Assembly (NCBI GenBank): GCA_001179505.1
Contig: CDMY01000590.1
Location: forward strand, 2,720 to 31,454
Direction of reading: 5' to 3'
DNA from: Vitrella brassicaformis
Taxonomy: Eukaryota > Sar > Vitrellaceae
DNA: 28,735 nucleotides
A program made the translations under genes and the position numbers. Positions 1 through 8,439 of this stretch are shown here, piece after piece. How positions within the stretch are numbered: the stretch's first letter is position 1; every line of letters begins with the position of its first letter. The notes under the pieces were generated by a model. That model was not told the DNA's origin and made no database searches. It saw only the letters and a list, made by a program, of their open reading frames with translations.

Positions 1-38
1 AGGGAGGGGGGGAGGGAGGGGGGGAGGGAGGGGAGGAC
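1..38. repeat. G-rich simple repeat at left edge
   Basis: The window opens with runs of three to six G separated by single A (GGGAGG-like units). It is a purine tract able in principle to form a G-quadruplex. It directly abuts the open frame of the retroelement remnant, so it may mark an assembly edge rather than a biological boundary. Confidence 0.8.
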
Positions 39-777
39 GGATCGGCAGCAACACTGCAGCTGCCATGGCTACGGGCAGCGGAGTCGGCAAAAGAGAAGCT
101 ACTAGAGAAGCTGCCGGAGACGGAGGTGCCCACACTGGCCAAGCTGCTCGAGGGACGCACAAAGCCACGGCTACAACACGATCTGACGGCCGGCCTGATG
201 TGCATTGAAGCAGACGCCCTGCTGGACGAGTTCGGCGAGGAGTCAAGAGGCCGCGCACGGCTGAGGAGCTGTCGAGGCCCAGGAGCTAGCGGCTGGCTGA
301 CGACGGTCCCGGCGCACTCGGGCCTGCGCTTCACCAACGAGGATTTCGTCACTTGCTGCCGTCTGAGGATCGGCGCCACCCAACACCCTTCACTCGCATC
401 GGACTTCTGCTCGTGCGGCACCCAGCTGGACCCCTACGGCGACCACCTCCTCTGCTGCGGCACAGGCAATGAGCGCATCTGGCGGCACGACCTGCTGTGC
501 AAGGAGTGGCGACGCATCATCAGAAGCGTCCAGATCGCCGTCGACCGAGAGGTCAACCTGGCGCATCTGGGCGTCTACCCGGCCACCAACGATCCAGACG
601 GCAAACGGATCGACCTCTACTGGGTGGAGGAGGAAAAAGGCATGCTCGGCGACGTCACCATCGCCCACCCCACACGCCCCGATCCCTTCACCAACAGACA
701 CCACGCGGCCACCAACAGACAGAACGGAGCAGAAGACGGCAAGGCGCTGCACAACGCGGCCGACAGGAAGCACAGCA
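39..777 (+). pseudogene. Non-LTR retrotransposon ORF, C-terminal zinc-knuckle/endonuclease-like piece (part 1)
   Basis: The frame is open from about position 39 with no convincing start, so this is the internal-to-3' part of a longer protein. It has the layout found downstream of reverse transcriptase in non-LTR elements with a restriction-like endonuclease. First comes SGWLTTVPAHSGLRFTNEDF, then a C-x-C...D-x-x-G-D-H-x3-C knuckle (CSCG...DPYGDHLLCC), then RHDLL. A Glu in EVNL, an RIDL motif and LGDVTIAHP follow, resembling the spaced acidic residues of a PD-(D/E)XK fold. The reverse transcriptase itself is not in the window. The frame leaves the family pattern after DRK (about 768) and stops at 797 inside an inserted repeat. 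Its continuation is found at 2097-2423. Family assignment is by motif only. Confidence 0.72.
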
Positions 778-1148
778 ATGAATGCAACCGGGCCTGACGT
801 TTTTGCTGTGGCTCGCCCAGTGGGCAAGAAGCGTCCGATCAGGGTTTGCTGCTAGCCGTTCTTTCCTGTTCGCTTCCAAGCTATTCAGCTTGACACACTG
901 AAGCAAGGCGAGTCAGTGAGGTTGGTTGGTAGAGATTCCCTTCGGTAGAAGCGCTCACCGCGCGCCCATTGGCTTTACTCACTGATGCGCTGACTCTGAC
1001 TGCCTCGTGAATGATGGTTGGGAGCGTGCTTGAGATCGGAAGAGCCACCTCGAGATCTGCTGGAGCACACGCAACGGGACGGCAAATGACGTCTTGACTT
1101 GTCTTGAAGTGTCCGAGCAGAACCGCAACGGAATCAGCTACAGAAAAG
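778..1148 (+). repeat. Dispersed ~370 bp repeat, copy A
   Basis: The copy starts near ATGAATGCAACCGGGCC and ends CAGCTACAGAAAAG. It is nearly identical to 1662-2096 and slightly more diverged from 25996-26351. All three end at the same GAAAAG. It interrupts the retroelement ORF. It has no convincing coding capacity; the antisense ORF through it is not kept open equally in the other copies. Confidence 0.9.
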
Positions 1149-1661
1149 CTGCACTCGGCCATATTACCGCTTCTGTGTCGGGGTCGAGTTGATGGTGTAT
1201 CTGTGATGGTGAAGAGCGGAGATGGTGGGCATGATGGACGACGACTTGGTGATGTGGACGTGCTGACGACGAGGAGCTGTTCGACATATGTTACTCTTTC
1301 CCCTTCCCTCTACCTTCGTGCTTTGCTGCATCGGGATGGGCACGACAAGGAGCAGCTCGACACGGCAGCGAATGACCAGCACGTCATGACCGAACAAGCA
1401 GAGCCGAGAAGTGGAGAAGATGCAGAGACGAGAAGAGGAGTGAAGAAGCAGAAACGAGAAGAGGAGCGTGTCTGTCTTTACACGACATGGTGGCTGACTA
1501 TGTCTGTGCGTCACAGTGAATGAATGGGGATGGGAGAGGTTGTGCGTTGGTATTGAGAAGGCAGACAGAGAGCACCCATCTGGGGAAGAACGCGTGTCTG
1601 ATTGTCTTGTCAGCTAGCATCGACTCACTGTCTCTCTCATCTTTGCTTGCTTGCTGTGTAC
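1149..1661. other. Unique spacer between repeat copies A and B
   Basis: These 513 bp separate the two direct repeat copies. No protein family is recognisable. The stretch around 1400-1470 is purine-rich, with an imperfect short duplication around GACGAGAAGAGGAG. If the flanking repeats are terminal repeats of one insertion, this would be its interior. Confidence 0.5.
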
Positions 1662-2096
1662 ATGAATGCAACCGGGCCTGACGTTTTTGCTGTGGCTCGC
1701 CCAGTGGGCAAGAAGCGTCCGATCAGGATTTGCTGCTAGCCGTTCTTTCCTGTTCGCTTCCAAGCTATTCAGCTTGACACACTGAAGCAAGGCGAGTCAG
1801 TGTTTGCTGCTAGCCGTTCTTTCCTGTTCGCTTCCAAGCTATTCAGCTTGACACACTGAAGCAAGGCGAGTCAGTGAGGTTGGTTGGGAGAGATTCCCTT
1901 CCGTAGAAGCGCCCATTGGCTTTACTCAGTGATGCGCTGACTCTGACTGCCTCGTGAATGATGGTTGGGAGCGTGCTTGAGATCGGAAGAGCCACCTCGA
2001 GATCTGCTGGAGCACACGCAACGGGACGGCAAATGACGTCTTGACTTGTCTTGAAGTGTCCGAGCAGAACCGCAAACGGAATCAGCTACAGAAAAG
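1662..2096 (+). repeat. Dispersed ~370 bp repeat, copy B, with internal duplication
   Basis: Same family and orientation as copy A, with the same start and end motifs, but about 64 bp longer. The extra length comes from a tandem duplication of a 74-bp internal segment, offset by a small deletion near 1905. Immediately after its GAAAAG end the retroelement reading frame resumes (Y-G-T-E-A). Confidence 0.9.
1729..1876 (+). repeat. 74-bp tandem duplication inside repeat copy B
   Basis: Two essentially identical consecutive 74-bp units, 1729-1802 and 1803-1876, each begin TTTGCTGCTAGCCG and run to GGCGAGTCAGTG. Copies A and C carry only one such unit, so the duplication is specific to copy B and probably recent. 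Confidence 0.9.
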
Positions 2097-2423
2097 TACG
2101 GCACAGAGGCGAGAGCAAGCAACTTCACCATCGTCCCACTGTCGGCGGAGAGCTACGGACGGTGGAAGGACGAGGCGGCTGCCCTTCTCAACCGTATGGC
2201 CCGGCACATGCGGCCACCCGTCTACATGGAGGAGGGCGATGTGGAGTTTTTCCGTGAGACAGCAGTGGAGAGGTGGTGGGCTCGACTTAGTGTGCTGCTG
2301 CAGAAGGGCAACGCACACATGGTGCGGAGCAGGGCGTGGCGGGCAAGCAGGTGGAATGGGCAGGAGAGGGCGGGTTTTCCTGAGGGGCTGTTGCTAGAGC
2401 GGGGGCCTTTCCACCCTCGTTGA
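2097..2423 (+). pseudogene. Non-LTR retrotransposon ORF, extreme C-terminus (part 2)
   Basis: The open frame restarts at the end of repeat copy B with YGTEARASNFTIVPLSAESY and runs to a stop at 2421-2423. It has the features of the terminal segment of the element family in part 1: F-x-x-P-L-x-x-E-S, then ARLSVLLQKGNAHMVRSR. Placed directly after DRK of part 1, it continues in the same frame. The two pieces are therefore best read as one protein split by the inserted repeat pair. Confidence 0.65.
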
Positions 2424-2894
2424 TTGCAGGGGGTGGGTGGGTGGGTGTGCCTGGGTAGGTAGCGAATGCTTTGATCGTTGCTGTCAATAGTTTGGATGCG
2501 AACATGTAATCGACCGTCCCAGCGCATGGACACACGGACAATCTTACCCTTAACCACCACCAAATGGACAGTGGCGAGTCCGACGCGGAGAGCCAGCGCG
2601 TTTCCGGAGGACTTCGTCAGCCGCGGGCCATACAGTCCACAGTGACTCCACACACCAGCCCCGCTTCGGTGAGGTGGCTGGCTGGATTTGGATGCAAAGT
2701 GTGTCCCGTGTGTGTCCGTTGTGGTGCATGTCTCGCGCTTGTTTGCAGTGTCAAGTGATGCATTTGTTTGCAGTCTATGAGCGTTGTCCATTGTCTTTGC
2801 ATGTATTGTTCCCCCTAGATGGCTTGATACGAAGTGATGCTTAGACGAACGTCGTCGCCCGTTCATGTATTCTAAACCCCCCAACAGCTCGCTG

Positions 2895-2918
2895 TGAATG
2901 CACTGCTCTGTGCATTCA
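2895..2918. repeat. Perfect inverted repeat (9-bp stem, 6-nt loop)
   Basis: TGAATGCAC, then loop TGCTCT, then GTGCATTCA. A diverged version of the same stretch, also preceded by GCTCGCTGT, recurs near 3501-3535, so it belongs to a small local duplication. Confidence 0.8.
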
Positions 2919-3478
2919 TGCGCTCATTATGGAAAAGAAACACACGCACACAGAGAGCAGAGACGCTTTCCCATGGAAAAACAGATGACCAGAGGGTGTC
3001 TGTTACATGCAAGTGGACTGGTCGCAGCACAATACTCGTGAAACATGAGAAACGAAGACATGGATGGAAGTTGTCGATTTCTAGCGAATGGGCGTTGAGA
3101 ACACACTTTCCTCTGAGAGCGGTTCATCGTCGCATTCGTACTGTCCTCGCGCAGCACACGTCCACAAAAGCACACAATGCAGACACATGACACTGCGTCC
3201 GACAAAATGTGTACACCGCCCTTATCGAGAGCCCAGCCTCCTCACTGCACAAACAAGGAAGAAACCGCGGGCAGGCACCCGTCACCAAACATGACCTTTA
3301 CATGAGCGTTAGCATGCAAGCGAATGAAAAACACACGAGTACATACGAGTACTCCCCGCCCTCACCCCTAGATCGGCTTTGCCTGAAACGCAGTTCCATC
3401 GACAGAGGGACGCACGAACTGCGGCTAAAACACACCCCCGCCATTCCCATTTTCCATCCGTGTTGATGAATTGTACAG

Positions 3479-3520
3479 ACGCTCGCTGTTGATACACTGA
3501 CGCTCGCTGTTGATACACTG
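3479..3520. repeat. 21-bp tandem repeat, two copies
   Basis: Two perfect adjacent units contain CGCTCGCTGTTGATACACTG. The unit resembles the sequence around the hairpin at 2895-2918. Confidence 0.85.
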
Positions 3521-3565
3521 GGCTGTGCATACATATCATTGAGCACTTGTGCTTGATTCAATGGT

Positions 3566-3885
3566 CTATATCAATACAGGCTGCAGATTGTTCTCGTCAA
3601 CTGCAGTGCCGTGGAAGTTGTAATCCTCGTCTCGGGACGGAGGCGTCGGCTGCTGTGCCTTCTTCTTCTTCTTCGTCTTGCTCGTCGTGTTGGTCGTTGC
3701 AGACGGTGTCTGCGGCTGTGTCGATGGCGACTCGCTTCGCAGTGGAATTGGTGGCTCTTCTGCCCGAAGGACGTCGGCCGACGAGTCTGGCTCAACCGCG
3801 TCAGACCAGCCGAAGCGACTCCCCAGGCGACTCGCCAGAAGCCTGCGCACGTCTCGAGCGATCAACGACAGCAACTGAGGCTCAT
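3566..3885 (-). CDS. Possible extra C-terminal exon of the cytochrome c gene
   Basis: On the minus strand an open frame starts just after a splice acceptor-like CACACAG (3888-3886). It encodes about 105 residues: DEPQLLSLIARDVRRLL, then a Ser/Thr/Pro-rich part, a run of Lys (KTKKKKK) and an acidic end (SRDEDYNFHGTAVDENNL), stopping at 3566. A donor at 3947 (GTCAAC, weak) or another at about 3969 (GTGCCG) in the preceding exon would join it in phase through a 60-85 nt intron, similar in size to the gene's other introns. The product would then be about 256 residues instead of 155. If the intron is not used, the cytochrome c stop at 3931 stands and this is an untranslated or separate ORF. The sequence looks coding but matches no family I know. 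Confidence 0.45.
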
Positions 3886-3930
3886 CTGTGTGTGCACATT
3901 CAAGAGCGAAGCTATGTCTGTTCCACTCTG

Positions 3931-4755
3931 TTACATGTCTTGTTGACCTGCTTTGCTGCTGTCGGCACCCTCCTGCAGCCAGCCCTCGTGGCCCGCCGCC
4001 TTCAGGTACCTAAGAGAGCGGCCCGTAGATGCATTCAGGTCGATGCATGGCTCTGTTGATCTCTAGTATTGACGCACCATATGAGGTCGATGCGCTCCTG
4101 CCAATCATCAATACCTGCGCACACATGCGCACAGGACAGCGCACAATACGGTGAGAAGTGTTCGGTTCAGGCACAGGGAAGTGCTCAAGTTGATGTGATA
4201 CCTCTGAAGTTCATTGACGTGCCCTCCGAGGTGCCCTCCAACGTGAACCACCGCGGGTTCCGCCTGAATCGCGAATCAGATTGGGTTGTGAACAATGGGG
4301 TCTCTGGTTGGTTCCTACAAGTAGCGCATGAGATTGATGTCGGTCCAGAGCAGCCCAGATTCTCGCATGGTCTTGGATGGCCCCAGCACTGCTCTACGAT
4401 CGTTGCCCGCTGTTCTACCGTAGACACCGTACAGCGACGGTCCTGCAACAGGGGAATGCAGAGGCGCGTGCAATGATACCATGATATATATGCCTACCTA
4501 TTTTCCCCCGTCCGGCCGAGACGCGGCCGTCTTTCCTGATGGTGTGGCACTGCGCACACTTGAGTTTCTGCGACAGCAGCGACAGCAGGCACAAGAGATG
4601 GGAAAACAAGGTAACGCCCAGAGTGACAATACAGCAGCCTATCATCACTGTCTGCTTACGAATATGAGCGCCCCTCTCGCAATGTCTGCTTGCTCAACAG
4701 GTGGCAGTATGAAGTCGTCGGGCACATCATCGTCATCGAACGGCTTGAAACGCAT
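3931..4755 (-). CDS. CYC: Cytochrome c, mitochondrial (six exons)
   Basis: This is the soluble electron carrier between complexes III and IV in the mitochondrial intermembrane space. Minus-strand exons are 4660-4755, 4498-4567, 4319-4442, 4202-4263, 4078-4114 and 3931-4009. All junctions are GT-AG and in phase, with introns of 55-92 nt, giving 155 residues. Family signatures in order: ADIARGALIF (22-32 region), the heme-binding KCAQCHTI with Cys36, Cys39 and His40, GPSLYGVYGRTAG (56-68), SGLLWTDINLMRYLRNP (84-100), axial ligand Met114 in GTSMNF, and ERIDLIWYLKAAG (124-136). Both heme cysteines are present, unlike the single-Cys euglenozoan form. Odd points are an acidic N-terminal extension (DDDDVPDD) and a four-residue duplication EGTS-EGTS before the Met ligand. 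The chosen ATG gives an N-terminal extension of roughly 20 residues; an upstream exon cannot be excluded. It is transcribed divergently from SEC61. Confidence 0.92.
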
Positions 4756-5266
4756 AGGGCGTTCCGTGAAGGCTCTTTGTGCTTGGTATCTCGCTTGACC
4801 ACTGTGTATACGTGTTGACCTTGCCGTTTCACCGTCTGCAAATAGCCTTCTGCTTTCTGTCCCGCCTGAACTACTTATACTGGACAAGATCGCGTGGGCG
4901 GCCGCCTTCGGCGGCCGTGCGTTCGCAGGAGTCTCGTTGTTCAATTAGTGCCGTGGGTTGCCGCGGGGGAGGCGTGGTTACACACGGTTCGTCCCGCCTT
5001 ACCTTTTCTGTGTTTGTTTCACGCCTACCCGAACACGAAAAAGGATTTCCGCTTTTCAATCATCTCCTCGCGCCGCATCTTCTGCATCTGTTGTACGCCT
5101 TTCTGGTGGAGCGCGAGGTTTTTCCTTTTGGGCGGTTCGACCTCTCACAGCCCGAAGGGTTTGAGGGGTCTAGGGTTTGAAGTTTCCCCCAAGAGAGCGC
5201 GAGTAACACAGTGAGGCAGCAGCCGTCCCAAGGAAGTACGAGGAAAGACGACAAGAAGAAAAAACT
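4756..5266. promoter_or_regulatory. Divergent promoter region between cytochrome c and SEC61 alpha
   Basis: About 510 bp separate the two start codons, which point away from each other, so both promoters and 5' UTRs must lie here. A perfect GC hairpin sits at 4899-4917. The stretch just before the SEC61 ATG is purine-rich (5229-5264). I see no clear TATA box. No convincing third gene fits; the small ORFs across 4779-5214 lack family features. Confidence 0.55.
4899..4917. repeat. GC-rich perfect hairpin (8-bp stem, 3-nt loop)
   Basis: CGGCCGCC, loop TTC, GGCGGCCG. It lies near the middle-left of the divergent intergenic region, about 150 bp from the cytochrome c start codon. Function unknown. 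Confidence 0.75.
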
Positions 5267-7739
5267 ATGTCCGGCAAATGTAAGCGCCAACAAGATGAAG
5301 TGAGGCCCAGGTGCACAAGAGAAACACAGCCCAGACCCATGAGGACAACGCTAGTGTGTGTGGCTCTCTTGCTGTTCTCCCCGTCACTCAGTTCGGTTCT
5401 TGAATCTGATCAAGCCTGTCATGTGTGTGCTGCCCGAAGTCAGCACACCCGACAGGAAGGTAACTGACAATGCCGATAGCAGAAAACCATCCTCTGCGTG
5501 CGACACTCTGGCTCCTTCCATTACCATTCAGATTCCGTTCAAGGAGAAGATCTTGTGGACGGCCATCTCGCTGTTCATCTTTCTGGTGTGCTGCCAGATC
5601 CCCCTCTACGGCATCATGACGTCCAAGTCAGCCGACCCTTTTTACTGGATGAGGGTCATTCTGGCCAGCAACAGGGGCACCCTCATGGAACTCGGCATCA
5701 GCCCAATCGTCACCAGTGGCATGGTCATGCAGCTCCTCGCCGGCAGCAAAATCATCGACGTCGATCAGAGCCTCAAGGAAGACAGGGCACTCTTCAGTGG
5801 AGCACAGAAACGTACGGACGCACGCACCCACGGGGACATCAAACACGCACGACTCAATGCCTTTGGGTTCATTGTTTTCAGTGTTCGGAATGCTGATAAC
5901 GATTGGCGAGGCGATAGCGTATGTGGTCAGCGGGATGTATGGCGACCTCAAGGAGCTGGGCGCGGGCAACGCCATTCTGATCATCCTGCAGCTCTTCTTC
6001 GCGGGGCTGATCGTCATCATCCTGGATGAACTCCTCCAGAAAGGCTATGGGCTGGGCAGCGGCATCTCTTTATTCATCGCAACCAACATTTGCGAGTCCA
6101 TCGTCTGGAAGGTGAGCGCAGCTGCGCGCGCTCAGGCGCGCAAGGTGCACACGTATGTTGTGTGTATGGTACCATGTGCAGGCGTTCAGCCCCACTACGA
6201 TCAACACGGGCAAAGGCACAGAGTTTGAGGGCGCCGTCATAGCGCTTTTCCACCTGCTCGTCACCAAGGAAAACAAAGTGGCAGCTGTCAGAGAGGTGAA
6301 CCAAAACCAAGGCACTCGTGCGCACATGCCGCCAAGTCGCATCCTCTCGCCCCATGTCTTCGTTGCAGGCCTTCTACCGCAGCAATGCTCCCAACGTGAC
6401 GAATCTGTTGGCGACAGTGTTGGTGTTTCTGATAGTCATCTACTTCCAGGGGTTCCGTGTGGACCTGGCTGTCAAGTACCAGAAGGTCCGCGGGCAGCAG
6501 GGGTCCTACCCCATCAAGCTGTTCTACACCTCAAACATTCCTATCATCCTCCAAACGGCACTGGTCGAATGGGCGACACACACCTTCACACGCAGAGGAA
6601 GGAGGGAGAGAGAGGGAGGGGAAGGGGAACATATGTGGAAACGTGTACGTGCATGTAGGTGTCGAATTTGTACTTCTTCTCGCAACTGCTGTATCGTCGG
6701 TTCAAGTCCAACATGCTCGTCAATCTGCTAGGACAGTGGCAGGTCCGGAAGACATGTGGTGCAGGAACCATCAACCGATGGCTGTTTGCCCGCTTCTGTC
6801 AGGATATGGACCAAATGGGTCACTCGGTGCCTGTGGGCGGCCTCGCCTACTACATCTCACCACCAGAGTCACTGCAGAAAATCGGTACAACATATGGCAA
6901 AGCAATACGGGTCAATCGGTGTCAACACATTGTGGCCCTTTATCGATCACTCAGTGGATGACCCAGTGCATGCCTTTGTGTACATCGCATTCGTTCTCGT
7001 GTCGTGCGCGCTGTTCTCGAAGGTCAGCCAACCAGGCATGCAGTCAGCCAAACATGACCATGTTCTCTTTGTGGCCTTGTTGGCTGCCTGTCATGTGCCA
7101 TGGATGCATCCATCAGACATGGATAGAGGTGAGCGGTTCGTCAGCCCGTGACGTGGCCAAGCAGCTGCGGGACCAACAGATGGTCATGAAAGGACACAGA
7201 GACTCCTCACTCGTCCAAGTACTCAACAGGTACGATCCATCTGTCTGACAAACGCCGGGCGCACTTCCAACGTGTTTCTACTACTGTTGTGCCTGTCTGT
7301 CTGTCTGTCTTTGTGTGTGTAGGTATATTCCGACAGCTGCGGCGTTTGGCGGGATGTGCATCGGGGCGCTGACCATCGTGGCTGACTTCCTCGGCGCCAT
7401 CGGATCGGGAACAGGTCTGGTGCACAGTGTACCGCAGTGCAGGGTGTGCAAGTCCATGTATAGGTGTGCGTGTACATGTGTGGTGTGTAGGCATCTTGTT
7501 GGCGGTGACGATCATCTACCAGTACTTCGAGATGTTTGTCAAGGTCAGCCAATGAACCGTCAGCCATCGTATCACTCATTGTTTGTTTCACTCCTTGTTT
7601 GTACACTTGCACACCCATACTCCTCTGACAAAAGGAGAAAGAACAAGGTAAGTTACTCAGTCAGTCGTGAAGACGACCTGCATGCCTTCGTACTGCTGTT
7701 CTTTCCCCCATCGCTCTTGCAGGTGCGACCCTTTTCTGA
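5267..7739 (+). CDS. SEC61A: Sec61 alpha, protein-conducting channel of the ER translocon
   Basis: This is the channel subunit of the Sec61/SecY translocon, which passes secretory and membrane proteins into the ER. Fourteen coding exons join in phase: 5267-5279, 5392-5459, 5532-5811, 5882-6111, 6182-6295, 6369-6563, 6659-6742, 6803-6884, 6955-7022, 7117-7229, 7323-7414, 7491-7543, 7635-7647 and 7723-7739. The result is 473 residues, the normal length for the family. It starts [20 protein letters not shown]. Diagnostic stretches include [93 protein letters not shown] and [11 protein letters not shown]. It ends EKEQGATLF. The ten transmembrane helices of the family are expected. Introns are 60-112 nt. 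The first and penultimate coding exons are only 13 nt each. The donor at 6564 (GTCGAA) is weak, but the join is fixed by the conserved TALVSNLYF. Confidence 0.97.
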
Positions 7740-8439
7740 CGGATGGGTGCATCCCCGTCCATCGAAGCGCCCACCCCTTCCCGAGCGTCGTGATGGTGCA
7801 GTCGACGGACAGAAAGACAGACAGACAGTTGACCGTAAGGGCTGGTTTCGTGTATTGGTAGGTATGTAATTCGTCCATTCGATACGTTGATGGTGCGTCA
7901 GGTGGCAATTATATATGGTCCACGTATGCTGATTGGATGATGTGGGTGTCGCGAATGACACAACATGCATAGGTGCGACACGTTCGTCGAATCGTGTGGC
8001 TCTCTTGCTGGCGTCATCGCAATATGGATGGAAACGCACTCACATGTGCACGGGACCCGCCAGAAGATATCCCACGTATGTACATCAATCAGCCGCGACA
8101 TTGTGCCAGGAGGGCGTCGCCCGCACATGCCGAGTGGTCTCGGATAGACGGTGGCCGAAATCCACAGAGATACCGGGGAGACACGGGGAGAAGATAGGGG
8201 GCAGTTTCTATTTTTCGTGTCGCTCCTACTCATGTAAACAATTGCATGTAAACTTGAAGTGGCCCGGCACGGAACTCAGGAGTACGGGCACGGAACTCAG
8301 GAGTCATCAGGGAGCACTCAGCAGGCGTCAGAGGCCCGGCTACCCACCTTCGAAACTCGGTTTTCCATTGCAAAGGCCCGGTGCCCGCAGCTGGTTTCTG
8401 TGGGGCGTCCCTGTCTGGGTTTCTGTACAGGGAGCACCG
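7740..8439. other. Intergenic region with short direct repeats
   Basis: This holds the SEC61 3' UTR and the upstream region of the next gene. Two 18-bp direct repeats (GGCACGGAACTCAGGAGT) lie at 8266-8283 and 8287-8304. A 9-bp direct repeat CATGTAAAC lies at 8231-8239 and 8245-8253. An ORF runs through 7933-8439 but has no family features and is probably only an upstream extension of the next gene's frame. Confidence 0.5.

Larger units (their letters stand above)
2424..3565. other. No gene recognised; short repeats and a hairpin
   Basis: This 1.1 kb holds no ORF with recognisable family features; the 220-residue antisense ORF at 2222-2884 runs through the retroelement. It contains a perfect 9-bp hairpin at 2895-2918 and a 21-bp tandem repeat at 3479-3520. 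It may include the 3' untranslated region of the leftward gene. Confidence 0.5.

Noticed and set aside
881-1162. Antisense ORF in repeat copy A (LPISSTLPTIIHEAVRVS)
   Set aside because: Parts recur in copies B and C only because the DNA is repeated; the frame is not kept across all three copies.
2222-2884. 220-residue antisense ORF
   Set aside because: It overlaps the retroelement C-terminus, which has clear family motifs on the plus strand. The antisense product shows no domain features.
7933-8439. N-terminal extension of the membrane-protein ORF
   Set aside because: The upstream frame has no family features. ATG 8440 starts an ideal signal peptide, and a longer N-terminus would bury it.
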